62,862 nt of DNA from Streptomyces sp. G-G2 (lineage in GTDB: Bacteria; Actinomycetota; Actinomycetes; Streptomycetales; Streptomycetaceae): positions 1 to 62,862 of the forward strand of contig NZ_JASISO010000049.1 in NCBI RefSeq assembly GCF_030063135.1, given 5' to 3'. The translations under genes and the position numbers were made by a program. The notes under the pieces are model-generated. The model was not told where the DNA came from. It saw nothing but the letters and a program-made list of their open reading frames with translations, and searched no databases. Positions 41,139 to 48,732 of this stretch are shown here, piece after piece. Position 1 is the stretch's first letter. Every line of letters starts with the position of its first letter.

Positions 41139-41930
41139 CTAGTGGCGACGCTCCTGCTTCTGCTTGCACTCCACGCACAGGGTGGCCCGCGGGAACGCCT
41201 GCATCCTGGCCTTGCCGATGGCCTTCCCGCAGTTCTCGCAGAGGCCGTACGTACCCGCCTCCAGGCGCTCCAGGGCCCGCTCGGTCTGCTCCAGCATGTC
41301 GTGGGCGTTGGCCGCGAGCGCCAGCTCGGACTCGCGGGTGATGTTCTTGGTGCCCGTATCGGCCTGGTCGTCGCCCGCGCCGTCACCGGAGTCCCGCATC
41401 AGGCCCGAGATGGCCTGCTCGGAGGCGGCCAGCTCGCCGCGCAGCCGCAGCACCTCCGAGGTCAGCTCGGTACGGGCCTCGGCCTCCTCCCCCGGGGTCC
41501 ATGGGTCCTCCCCGGGCCGAACGGCCAGCCCGCCGCTCCCGCCGGTGCCCTTGGCGGCCGAGGCGCGCGTCTTGGGCAACCCGCTCGTCGCGGCCGTGGC
41601 CGTCTTCCTGGCCGTGCCCGTGCTCTTCTTGGCAACCACTTTCCCGGCTCCCGTCTCTTCCCGGGCCGGTGCGGCCGGGGCTGTCTTCGCGGTCGTCTTG
41701 GCGGTGCGCTTGCTCCCGGTCGGGCCGCTCTTCCCGGCCGCGCTCCCGGCAGCCGCACCATGGGCGGGCGTGCTGTTGGCGGGCCTGCTGTTGGCGGGCG
41801 TCTTCACAGCCGCCTTCACAGCCGCCTTCGCTGCCTTCTTCACGGTCTTCTTCGCGACCTTCTTCACTGGTTCCGCCGACGCCTCGTTCACTGACGCCGT
41901 CTTCTTCGCGGCGGTCTTCTTCGCCACCAT
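41139..41930 (-). CDS. DksA/TraR-type zinc-finger protein with histone-H1-like tail
   Basis: 263 aa from the ATG at 41930, with AGGGG upstream. Residues 1-120 are a Lys/Ala-rich tail (MVAKKTAAKKTAS, VKKVAKKTVKKAAKAAVKAAVK) like eukaryotic H1 and actinobacterial HU C-terminal tails, suited to DNA or RNA binding. Residues 150-225 form a predicted coiled coil (LTSEVLRLRGELAASEQ...), and the end is a C4 zinc finger of TraR/DksA type (LCENCGKAIGKARMQAFPRATLCVECKQ). I expect it to bind RNA polymerase secondary channel in ppGpp-like control; the tail may tether it to nucleic acid (inference). It lies head-to-head with the ileS leader. Confidence 0.88.
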   Translation of the reverse strand: MVAKKTAAKKTASVNEASAEPVKKVAKKTVKKAAKAAVKAAVKTPANSRPANSTPAHGAAAGSAAGKSGPTGSKRTAKTTAKTAPAAPAREETGAGKVVAKKSTGTARKTATAATSGLPKTRASAAKGTGGSGGLAVRPGEDPWTPGEEAEARTELTSEVLRLRGELAASEQAISGLMRDSGDGAGDDQADTGTKNITRESELALAANAHDMLEQTERALERLEAGTYGLCENCGKAIGKARMQAFPRATLCVECKQKQERRH

Positions 41931-42216
41931 GGCCGCGGCCCCTTCACATACTGTGATATTGCACGCGAATCGTGGTGGGACGATAAATCGACTCCGGCGC
42001 CGCGGCAACGGGGCACGCGTCCGCCGAGGCCGACCTGCATCCGTTGTGCCCAGCTCCACGCCCGATAATCCGGTCCTACCGGCGCGCCGGAGCCCGGACG
42101 GGCGCGTCAGCCCATTCGGATGACCCGCGCGCCCCCTCCGCGCCCCCGCCGGAGCCCCGTACACGGGCCCCGCGGCAGGCCCCGTAAACCGGTCTGCCGA
42201 GCGGCCCCCGGGCCCG
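41931..42216. other. Divergent upstream region between the DksA-like gene and ileS
   Basis: This 286-bp stretch has no convincing ORF on either strand. It carries the minus-strand promoter of the DksA-like gene and several small G+C hairpins (e.g. CGTACACGGGCCCCGCGG near 42160). An A+T-richer patch at 41945-41990 is the likely promoter area of the DksA-like gene. The ileS -10 candidate follows at 42217. Confidence 0.5.
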
Positions 42217-42222
42217 TACACT
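42217..42222 (+). promoter_or_regulatory. Candidate -10 element of the ileS leader transcript
   Basis: TACACT fits TAnnnT. It lies about 15 bp before the first conserved T-box bases, which would set the transcription start near 42229-42233. The -35 region is weak (TCTGCC about 18 bp upstream), so this is tentative. Confidence 0.4.
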
Positions 42223-42236
42223 GGGCCCTGCGAAAG

Positions 42237-42507
42237 GCATGGATGGGGACGAGTAGCGTCGGACGCAGCCAGGAGCGACCCGGGGACGGTGAGAGCCCGG
42301 GGGCGAGCGCGATGCGAAGGATCACCCCGGAGCCGCCGGAAGAAAGCCTGTACGGCCCCCCTGGGCGTCCGTAGAGGCGAGTAGAACCGGCTCGCGCCCC
42401 AATGAGGGGGCCATCGGATCCGTCCGGCGGCCAAGGAGGGTGGTACCGCGGGAGCAGTGCTCTCGTCCCTCCGACGGAGATCTCACGCCGCCGGAGGAAG
42501 ACGCCTC
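42237..42507 (+). ncRNA. Translational T-box riboswitch of ileS
   Basis: The leader starts with GGATGGGGACGAGTAG, the conserved T-box leader entry. A stem I region ends in GATCACC at 42320-42326, giving AUC (42321-42323) as the likely isoleucine specifier codon. The T-box core GGTGGTACCGCGG spans about 42439-42451. The antisequestrator pairs GGAGGG (42435-42440) with CCCTCC (42467-42472). The competing sequestrator pairs CCTCCG (42468-42473) with CGGAGG (42492-42497), the ileS Shine-Dalgarno. Uncharged tRNA-Ile binding would free the SD, so control is at translation, as known for actinobacterial ileS. There is no terminator, which agrees with this mode. Confidence 0.93.
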
Positions 42508-45500
42508 ATGACCACCCCGCCGCAATACCGCCAGGTACCCGCGCAGGTCGACCTGCCCGCCCTGGAACACGCCGTCCTGGATTTCTGGCGCGAGAGCGAC
42601 ACCTTCGCCAAGACCCTGGCGCAGTCCGAGGGCCGCCCCGAGTGGGTCTTCTACGAGGGCCCGCCCACCGCCAACGGCATGCCCGGCGCGCACCACATCG
42701 AGGCCCGCGTCTTCAAGGACGTCTTCCCCCGCTTCCGCACCATGCGCGGCTACCACGTGGCCCGCAAGGCGGGCTGGGACTGCCACGGCCTTCCCGTCGA
42801 GCTGGCCGTCGAGAAGGAACTCGGCTTCAACGGCAAGAAGGACATCGAGGCGTACGGCATCGCCGAGTTCAACGACAAGTGCCGTGACTCGGTGACCCGC
42901 CACACCGACGCCTTCGCCGAGCTGACGACCCGCATGGGCTACTGGGTCGACCTCGACGACGCCTACGTGACGATGGACCCCGAGTACATCGAGTCCGTCT
43001 GGTGGTCGCTGAAGGAGATCTTCAACAAGGGGCTGCTGACCCAGGACCACCGGGTCGCCCCCTGGTGCCCGCGCTGCGGCACCGGCCTCTCCGACCACGA
43101 GCTGGCCCAGGGCTACGAGACCGTCGTCGATCCCTCCGTCTTCGTCCGCTTCCCGCTCACCAGCGGCCCCCTCGCGGGCAAGGCCGCCCTGCTGGTGTGG
43201 ACGACCACCCCGTGGACCCTGGTGTCGAACACCGCCGTGGCCGCGCACCCCGAGGTCACCTACGTCGTCGCCTCCAACGGCGACGAGCGGCTCGTCGTCG
43301 CCGAACCGCTGCTGGAGAAGGCTCTCGGCGAGGACTGGGTCACCACCGGCGAGTCCTTCACCGGCAAGGAGATGGAGCGCTGGACCTACCAGCGCCCCTT
43401 CGAGCTGGTCGAGTTCCCCGAGCCCGCCCACTACGTCGTGAACGCCGAGTACGTCACGACCGAGGACGGCACCGGTCTGGTCCACCAGTCCCCCGCCTTC
43501 GGCGCCGACGACCTCGCGGTCTGCCGCGCGTACGGCCTGCCGGTCGTGAACCCGGTCCGTCCCGACGGCACCTTCGAGGAGGACGTCCCGCTCGTCGGCG
43601 GCGTCTTCTTCAAGAAGGCCGACGAGAAGCTGACCGCCGACCTCGACGCGCGCGGCCTGCTCTACAAGCACATCGCCTACGAGCACAGCTACCCGCACTG
43701 CTGGCGCTGCCACACCGCGCTGCTCTACTACGCGCAGCCCTCCTGGTACATCCGCACCACCGCCGTCAAGGACGCGATGCTGCGGGAGAACGAGAAGACG
43801 AACTGGTACCCGGACTCGGTCAAGCAGGGCCGCTTCGGCGACTGGCTGAACAACAACATCGACTGGGCGCTGTCCCGCAACCGCTACTGGGGCACCCCGC
43901 TGCCGATCTGGCGCTGCGAGGAGAACCACCTCACCTGCGTGGGTTCGCGCGCGGAGCTGAGCGAGCTGACCGGCACGGACCTCTCCGGCCTGGACCCGCA
44001 CCGCCCGTACATCGACGACGTCACCTTCCCGTGCACGCACGAGGGCTGCTCCCTGACCGCGGTCCGCGTCCCCGAGGTCATCGACGCCTGGTACGACTCG
44101 GGTTCGATGCCGTTCGCGCAGTGGGGCTACCCGCACAAGAACAAGGAGATCTTCGAGAAGCGCTACCCGGCGCAGTTCATCTCGGAGGCCATCGACCAGA
44201 CGCGCGGGTGGTTCTACACGCTGATGGCCGTCGGCACCCTCGTCTTCGACAAGTCGGCCTACGAGAACGTGGTCTGCCTGGGCCACATCCTCGCCGAGGA
44301 CGGCCGCAAGATGTCCAAGCACCTGGGCAACACCCTCCAGCCCATCCCGCTCATGGACAAGCACGGCGCCGACGCGGTGCGCTGGTTCATGGCGGCGGGC
44401 GGCTCCCCGTGGGCGGCGCGCCGCGTCGGCCACGGCACGATCCAGGAGGTCGTGCGCAAGACGCTGCTCACGTACTGGAACACGGTCGCCTTCCAGGCCC
44501 TGTACGCCCGTACGTCGAACTGGGCGCCCAGCGCCGCCGACCCGGCCCCGGCCGACCGCACGGTGCTGGACCGCTGGCTGCTCTCGGAGCTGCACACGCT
44601 GACCGCCGAGGTCACCCAGGCGCTGGAGGTCTACGACACGCAGCGGGCGGGCAAGCTGCTGTCCTCCTTCGTGGACGACCTCTCCAACTGGTACGTGCGC
44701 CGCTCGCGCCGCCGCTTCTGGCAGGGCGACGCGTCCGCGCTGCGGACCCTGCACGACGTGATCGAGACGGTCACCCGGCTGATGGCTCCACTGACCCCCT
44801 TCATCACGGAGCGGGTGTGGCAGGACATGGTCGTACCGGTGACCCCGGGCGCGCCCGAGTCCGTACACCTGTCCTCGTGGCCGGAGTCGGACGCCGCGCA
44901 GGTGGACGGGGTGCTGTCGCAGCAGATGCTGCTGGTACGCCGCCTCGTGGAGCTGGGCCGGGCGACGCGCGCCGAGTCGGGCGTCAAGACCCGCCAGCCG
45001 CTGTCCCGCGCGTTGGTGGGCGCGGCCGGGTTCGACGCGCTGACGCCGGAGCTGCGGTCGCAGATCACCGAGGAGCTGAACGTCTCCTCCCTGGCCTCCC
45101 TGTCGGAGGTCGGCGGATCCCTGGTGGACACGACGGCGAAGGCGAACTTCCGGGCGCTGGGCAAGCGGTTCGGCAAGGGCGTGCAGGACGTGGCGAAGGC
45201 GGTGGCGGCCGCCGACGCGGCGGCACTGTCGCTGGCTCTGCGGTCCGGCTCCGCCGCGGTGCCGGTGAACGGTGAGGAGGTCTCCCTCACCCCGGAGGAG
45301 GTCATCATCACCGAGACGCCGCGCGAGGGCTGGTCGGTGGCGTCCGACTCGGGCGCGACGGTGGCCCTCGACCTGGAGATCACCCCGGAGCTGCGGCTCG
45401 CGGGCCTGGCGCGGGACGCGATCCGGCTGATCCAGGAGGCCCGGAAGAACTCCGGCCTCGACGTGGCCGACCGGATCGCGCTGCGCTGGACCTCGGCGGA

Positions 45501-45654
45501 CCCGGAGGTCGTGACGGCCCTGACGGACCACGCGGGGCTGATCGCGGACGAGGTCCTCTCGACCGACTACGCCCGGGGGGAGGCGGACGGTACGTACGGA
45601 GCCCCCTTCGAGGACGAGCCCCTCGCCCTCACCTTCCGCCTCCGCAAGGCCTGA
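42508..45654 (+). CDS. ileS: Isoleucyl-tRNA synthetase (class-2, eukaryotic-like type)
   Basis: 1048 aa from the ATG at 42508 (CCGGAGGAAG eleven bases before); the frame goes 17 codons up into the T-box, which is not coding. It charges tRNA-Ile. The HIGH-like motif appears as PTANGMPGAHHIEARVFKD (HxIE) and KMSKS as DGRKMSKHLGN. The CP1 editing domain carries LVWTTTPWTLVSNTAVAAHPE and the zinc Cys cluster CPRCGTGLS. Length and the HHIE/KMSKH motifs place it with IleRS type 2 (as in Mycobacterium), known to be tolerant to mupirocin. It is regulated by the T-box upstream. Confidence 0.98.
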   Translation: MTTPPQYRQVPAQVDLPALEHAVLDFWRESDTFAKTLAQSEGRPEWVFYEGPPTANGMPGAHHIEARVFKDVFPRFRTMRGYHVARKAGWDCHGLPVELAVEKELGFNGKKDIEAYGIAEFNDKCRDSVTRHTDAFAELTTRMGYWVDLDDAYVTMDPEYIESVWWSLKEIFNKGLLTQDHRVAPWCPRCGTGLSDHELAQGYETVVDPSVFVRFPLTSGPLAGKAALLVWTTTPWTLVSNTAVAAHPEVTYVVASNGDERLVVAEPLLEKALGEDWVTTGESFTGKEMERWTYQRPFELVEFPEPAHYVVNAEYVTTEDGTGLVHQSPAFGADDLAVCRAYGLPVVNPVRPDGTFEEDVPLVGGVFFKKADEKLTADLDARGLLYKHIAYEHSYPHCWRCHTALLYYAQPSWYIRTTAVKDAMLRENEKTNWYPDSVKQGRFGDWLNNNIDWALSRNRYWGTPLPIWRCEENHLTCVGSRAELSELTGTDLSGLDPHRPYIDDVTFPCTHEGCSLTAVRVPEVIDAWYDSGSMPFAQWGYPHKNKEIFEKRYPAQFISEAIDQTRGWFYTLMAVGTLVFDKSAYENVVCLGHILAEDGRKMSKHLGNTLQPIPLMDKHGADAVRWFMAAGGSPWAARRVGHGTIQEVVRKTLLTYWNTVAFQALYARTSNWAPSAADPAPADRTVLDRWLLSELHTLTAEVTQALEVYDTQRAGKLLSSFVDDLSNWYVRRSRRRFWQGDASALRTLHDVIETVTRLMAPLTPFITERVWQDMVVPVTPGAPESVHLSSWPESDAAQVDGVLSQQMLLVRRLVELGRATRAESGVKTRQPLSRALVGAAGFDALTPELRSQITEELNVSSLASLSEVGGSLVDTTAKANFRALGKRFGKGVQDVAKAVAAADAAALSLALRSGSAAVPVNGEEVSLTPEEVIITETPREGWSVASDSGATVALDLEITPELRLAGLARDAIRLIQEARKNSGLDVADRIALRWTSADPEVVTALTDHAGLIADEVLSTDYARGEADGTYGAPFEDEPLALTFRLRKA

Positions 45655-45661
45655 CCCACCC

Positions 45662-45696
45662 GTGGCCCGGCGCCCCCACCCGGGGGCCCGGGCCAC
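45662..45696 (+). terminator. Terminator after ileS
   Basis: GTGGCCCGG (45662-45670) pairs with CCGGGCCAC (45688-45696), extended by GCCCCC/GGGGGC inside a short loop. It lies 8 bp after the ileS stop. No U-tract follows. Confidence 0.65.
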
Positions 45697-45727
45697 ACCC
45701 CCACCCGACCCCATCACTGGGTCGGCT

Positions 45728-45754
45728 GACGGTGCACCGTCGGTCACGGTGACC
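45728..45754. promoter_or_regulatory. Two adjacent perfect palindromes
   Basis: GACGGTGCACCGTC (14 bp) is a perfect palindrome, and it is directly followed by GGTCACGGTGACC (13 bp), also perfect. The first holds an ApaLI-like GTGCAC centre. They lie in the intergenic region between converging ileS and divIVA. They could be protein-binding sites or transcript hairpins. No function can be assigned. Confidence 0.5.
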
Positions 45755-45816
45755 GCCGCCGGGGGCGCCCCCTCCTCGCCGGGCAGGCTGACTCGCCCGC
45801 CGCGGTGGCCGCGCAC

Positions 45817-45850
45817 GCCTCCGGCGGGCCCTCAAACGCCGGGCAGGCTG
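45817..45850 (-). repeat. Dispersed intergenic repeat, hybrid copy (minus)
   Basis: Read on the minus strand it begins CAGCCTGCCCGGCGTTTGAG and ends CCGCCGGAGGC, combining the AGCCTGCCC form seen at 38898 with the 3' end of the 34-bp form. It has the same length (34 bp). Confidence 0.65.
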
Positions 45851-46023
45851 AACCCACCGCCGGGGCTCGCCCCCTCCCGGTGCCGGATCCAGTCCCCCCG
45901 CGCCGGAGGCTCCCAGCCCCGCCGGGGCAACCCGGCCCCACCGAAGACCGACCAGCCCGGAACAGACCGGCCTCGCCGAGGCCAGCCCAGCTCGCCTCGG
46001 CAGACCGACCCAGCCGAGCAAAC

Positions 46024-46057
46024 CAGCCCCGCCGGCGTTTGAGGCGCCGCCGGAGGC
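46024..46057 (+). repeat. Dispersed intergenic repeat, canonical copy
   Basis: It is identical over 34 bp to 38797-38830 (starts CAGCCCCGCCGGCGTTTGAG, ends GCCGGAGGC). It lies 91 bp before the divIVA terminator on the far side of the ileS 3' end. Confidence 0.75.
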
Positions 46058-46147
46058 GAAGACAGCCCGACAGGTGGGACACCACCCCGGCCCCGCCGCG
46101 TGGGCGAGGACGACGGACCACCTCCAGCCCCAAGCCCCCCAGAACGG

Positions 46148-46194
46148 AAAAAGGGCCGGGCCCCCGGTTACAGAAAGTACCCCGGGCCCGGCCC
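46148..46194 (-). terminator. Rho-independent terminator of the divIVA operon
   Basis: GGGCCGGGCCC (46153-46163) and GGGCCCGGCCC (46184-46194) form an 11-bp perfect stem around a 20-nt loop. On the minus strand the stem is followed by UUUUU (46152-46148). This is the best classical intrinsic terminator in the window and it ends the dcw-divIVA transcript. Confidence 0.9.
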
Positions 46195-46221
46195 CCCCCA
46201 CTGGCCCCCGCTGAGGCGCGC

Positions 46222-47517
46222 TTAGTTGTCGTCCTCGTCGATCAAGAAGCCCCGCATCGGCGACGGCGCCTGCTGCATCGGCTGCGGAGCAACCGGCCGC
46301 ACCGGAGCCATCGGCTGCGTCATCGCGGGAGACATCTGCTGCTGGCCACCGTAGGAGGGGCCGCCCATCGGCGACGGGCCACCCATCGGGGAGGGGCCGC
46401 CCATGGGGGACGGGCCACCCATGGAGTGCCCCATCGCTCCGGCCGGAGCCATCGACGGGGCGGGCGACGGCGGCAGCGAAGCGGTCGCCGGGGTGCGCGG
46501 CGGCGCGAGGGAGTCGTCGGCCTGGGTCTCCAGCTGACGCAGCTGGCTCTCCAGGTAGGACTTCAGACGCGTCCGGTACTCACGCTCGAAGCCCCGCAGG
46601 TCCTCGACCTTGCGCTCCAGCGTGGCGCGGGCGGACTCCAGCGAGCCCATCGCGACGCGGTGCTTCTCCTGCGCGTCCCGCTCCAGCGCGTCGGCCTTGG
46701 CTCGGGCGTCCCGCTCCAGACCCTCGGCACGCGAACGGGCCTCGCCGACGATCTTGTTGGCCTCGGAACGGGCCTCCGCGATCGCCTGGTCGGCGGTCTG
46801 CTGCGCGAGCGACAGGACGCGGGCGGCGCTGTCGCCGCCGGGGCCCTGCTGCGGGAGCTGCGGCTGGCCCATCTGCTGCATCTGCTGGCCCATGGGCTGC
46901 ATCTGCTGCCCCATCGGCTGGCCCATCTGCTGCTGCATGGGCTGCATCTGCTGGCCCATGGGCTGGCCCATCTGCTGCTGCTGCATGGGCTGGCCGAGCT
47001 GGTTCTGGCCACCCATGGGCTGCTGCCCGCCCATGGACTGCTGCCCGCCCATGGACTGCTGTCCGGCCATGGGGTGCTGCTGCATGGGGCCGCCCATCGG
47101 GCCGGGACCCTGCTGACCGTGGCCCTGCTGGCCATGGCCCTGCGGTCCGTGACCCTGCGGTCCGTGACCGCCCGGTCCGGCCGGCAGCTGCGGCTGGCCG
47201 CCCTGCAGCTGGGGCGGACCCATCTGCTGGGGCTGCTGCTGCTGCGGCGGGCCGGATATGGCCGCGGGAACCGGGGCGCCCGGACCTCGCTGGTCCTGGG
47301 GTTCCGGCTTGCGCATGCCCTGCTGCTGCTGGTTCTGCGCGGCGGCACGCGTGGCGGCCGCCAGCTTGGCGCGCAGATCCTCGTTCTCGCGGAGCAGGCG
47401 CGTCAGTTCGCCTTCGACCTCGTCGAGGAAGGCGTCAACCTCGTCCTCGTCGTAGCCTTCTCGGAGGCGAACGGTCGTGAACTGCTTGTTCCGCACGTCC
47501 TCGGGGGTCAGCGGCAT
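46222..47517 (-). CDS. divIVA: DivIVA, apical growth protein
   Basis: 431 aa. The N-terminal membrane-binding/coiled-coil domain (PLTPEDVRNKQFTTVRLREGYDEDEVDAFLDEVEGELTRLL) is canonical. A long Gln/Met/Gly/Pro-rich linker (about 70-230) of near-repeats such as QMGQPMGQQMQPM and SMGGQQ leads to the second coiled coil (about 230-335: LAQQTADQAIAEARSEANKIV...), then a repeated GGPSPM tail and acidic end IDEDDN. It marks hyphal tips and recruits the polar growth machinery. It is the last gene of the division operon, ended by the terminator at 46148-46194. Confidence 0.97.
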   Translation of the reverse strand: MPLTPEDVRNKQFTTVRLREGYDEDEVDAFLDEVEGELTRLLRENEDLRAKLAAATRAAAQNQQQQGMRKPEPQDQRGPGAPVPAAISGPPQQQQPQQMGPPQLQGGQPQLPAGPGGHGPQGHGPQGHGQQGHGQQGPGPMGGPMQQHPMAGQQSMGGQQSMGGQQPMGGQNQLGQPMQQQQMGQPMGQQMQPMQQQMGQPMGQQMQPMGQQMQQMGQPQLPQQGPGGDSAARVLSLAQQTADQAIAEARSEANKIVGEARSRAEGLERDARAKADALERDAQEKHRVAMGSLESARATLERKVEDLRGFEREYRTRLKSYLESQLRQLETQADDSLAPPRTPATASLPPSPAPSMAPAGAMGHSMGGPSPMGGPSPMGGPSPMGGPSYGGQQQMSPAMTQPMAPVRPVAPQPMQQAPSPMRGFLIDEDDN

Positions 47518-47566
47518 CTCTTCTTCACCTCTACGTAGTCGTCGGCAGTCGGCAAGACCGTATCGT

Positions 47567-47863
47567 TCACACGCTTCTCGCTGCGGTGCTCACGAAACTG
47601 ATGAGGATGTAAACGATGATCATCAGAACGAAGAAGGACAGGTCGAGTGCCACGCCCCCGAGACGCAACGGCGGGATGAACCGCCGAAGAAGCTTGAGCG
47701 GTGGATCGGTGACAGTGTAGGTGGCCTCCAAAACGACCACCATCGCCTTGCCAGGTGCCCAAGAGCGGGCGAACTGGAAGACGTAGTCCATGACCAGTCG
47801 GAAGATCAGCACGATGAGGAAGCACATCAGCGCGATGTAGACAACCTGCAGAGCCACGCCCAT
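47567..47863 (-). CDS. ylmG: YggT family membrane protein YlmG
   Basis: 98 aa, two membrane spans. The YggT signature includes QVVYIALMCFLIVLIFRLVMDYVFQFARSW and TDPPLKLLRRFIPPLRLGGVALDLSFFVLMIIVY. It lies 49 bp upstream of divIVA and 85 bp downstream of sepF. In several bacteria YlmG/YggT proteins affect cell division or nucleoid arrangement; the exact role is unknown. Confidence 0.95.
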   Translation of the reverse strand: MGVALQVVYIALMCFLIVLIFRLVMDYVFQFARSWAPGKAMVVVLEATYTVTDPPLKLLRRFIPPLRLGGVALDLSFFVLMIIVYILISFVSTAARSV

Positions 47864-47948
47864 CCCGCGCTTCCCTCTCCCCTTGCTCTCGCTGTCCGAC
47901 CTGCCGGCCGGGTCGATCGTTGACGGTCCCGTGTCTTAACTCGTCGGT

Positions 47949-48569
47949 CTAGCTTTGGTTGAAGAACCCGCCCTCCGCGATGCGGGCCTTGTCCTCCGCC
48001 GTGACATCGACGTTAGCAGGCGACAGCAGGAACACCTTCTGTGTCACGCGTTCAATGCTGCCGTGCAGTCCGAACACGAGACCCGCCGCGAAGTCGACCA
48101 GACGCTTCGCATCGGTGTCGTCCATCTCCGTGAGATTCATGATCACCGGAGTGCCCTCACGGAAGTGTTCCCCGATGGTACGGGCCTCGTTGTACGTCCG
48201 GGGGTGCAGCGTGGTGATGCGGTAAGGCTCCCGCTCGGACACGACCTTGGGCATGATCACGGGGGCGTTCTTCTCCATGGTGGGGCGTTCAGGTGTGATG
48301 GATGCCACGGGTGCAATTCGCGGCGATCGTCCGTTTTCAACCGGCAATGCGATGGGTTCGCGCTGCGCCGGGGGCTGTGCGACTCGTACCGGTTCGTCCT
48401 GTACGGGCGGTTGGTGCGGTACGGACTGCTGCCGTCGGTCCCGGTCACGGGCCCGTTCCGGTTCCGGCTCGGGCTCGAACTCGTCGTCGGGGTCGTACCC
48501 CGGGTTGTCGTACCGGTCGTCCTCCACGAGGCCGAGGTAGACCGCCATCTTGCGCATCGCGCCGGCCAT
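47949..48569 (-). CDS. sepF: Cell division protein SepF
   Basis: 206 aa. An N-terminal amphipathic helix (MAGAMRKMAVYLGLVEDDR) for membrane binding is followed by a charged, disordered linker (about 20-100), then the SepF core (about 115-206: YRITTLHPRTYNEARTIGEHFREGTPVIMNL...DAKRLVDFAAGLVFGLHGSIERV...FLLSPANVDVT). It anchors FtsZ to the membrane in place of FtsA, which actinobacteria lack. The 163-bp upstream region carries a row of TGTCGC repeats and a small hairpin. Confidence 0.97.
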   Translation of the reverse strand: MAGAMRKMAVYLGLVEDDRYDNPGYDPDDEFEPEPEPERARDRDRRQQSVPHQPPVQDEPVRVAQPPAQREPIALPVENGRSPRIAPVASITPERPTMEKNAPVIMPKVVSEREPYRITTLHPRTYNEARTIGEHFREGTPVIMNLTEMDDTDAKRLVDFAAGLVFGLHGSIERVTQKVFLLSPANVDVTAEDKARIAEGGFFNQS

Positions 48570-48602
48570 TCTCTGAGTCCTCCGCTCTGTGGTGGATCGC
48601 CC

Positions 48603-48691
48603 TGTCGCAAGTGTCGCGGGTGCCGTGTCGCATTGTCACCAAAGTCACCAACTGCCTGCGATCCACGTGGTCTGTCCGCTCATCAGCGGAA
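48603..48691 (-). promoter_or_regulatory. Repeat-rich promoter region of sepF
   Basis: TGTCGC occurs at 48603, 48612 and 48626, with TGTCAC at 48634 and a second GTCACC at 48644, all same orientation on the plus strand. CCGCT-N4-AGCGG forms a hairpin at 48678-48691. An A+T-rich block (about 48690-48715) follows upstream. The row of GCGACA boxes on the sepF sense strand may be a regulator site; which protein binds is unknown. Confidence 0.45.
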
Positions 48692-48732
48692 ATGACCATA
48701 TTTTCTGCTGTGGTCCGACTTTCTTCGCGACG

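Larger units (their letters stand above)
45697..46147. other. 451-bp intergenic region rich in palindromes and repeats
   Basis: No supported gene is seen between the ileS terminator and the divIVA terminator. It holds two adjacent perfect palindromes (45728-45741 and 45742-45754) and dispersed-repeat copies at 45817-45850 and 46024-46057, plus partial copies near 45778 and 45900. Frames on both strands are Pro/Arg-rich noise. Confidence 0.6.

Noticed and set aside
42322..45816. 1164-codon open frame opposite ileS
   Set aside because: It is the antisense of ileS in a high-G+C frame, with Arg/Gly/Val-rich composition and no domain.
46850..47120. CRISPR-like regular repeats
   Set aside because: They are in-frame codon repeats of the DivIVA linker with no spacers.
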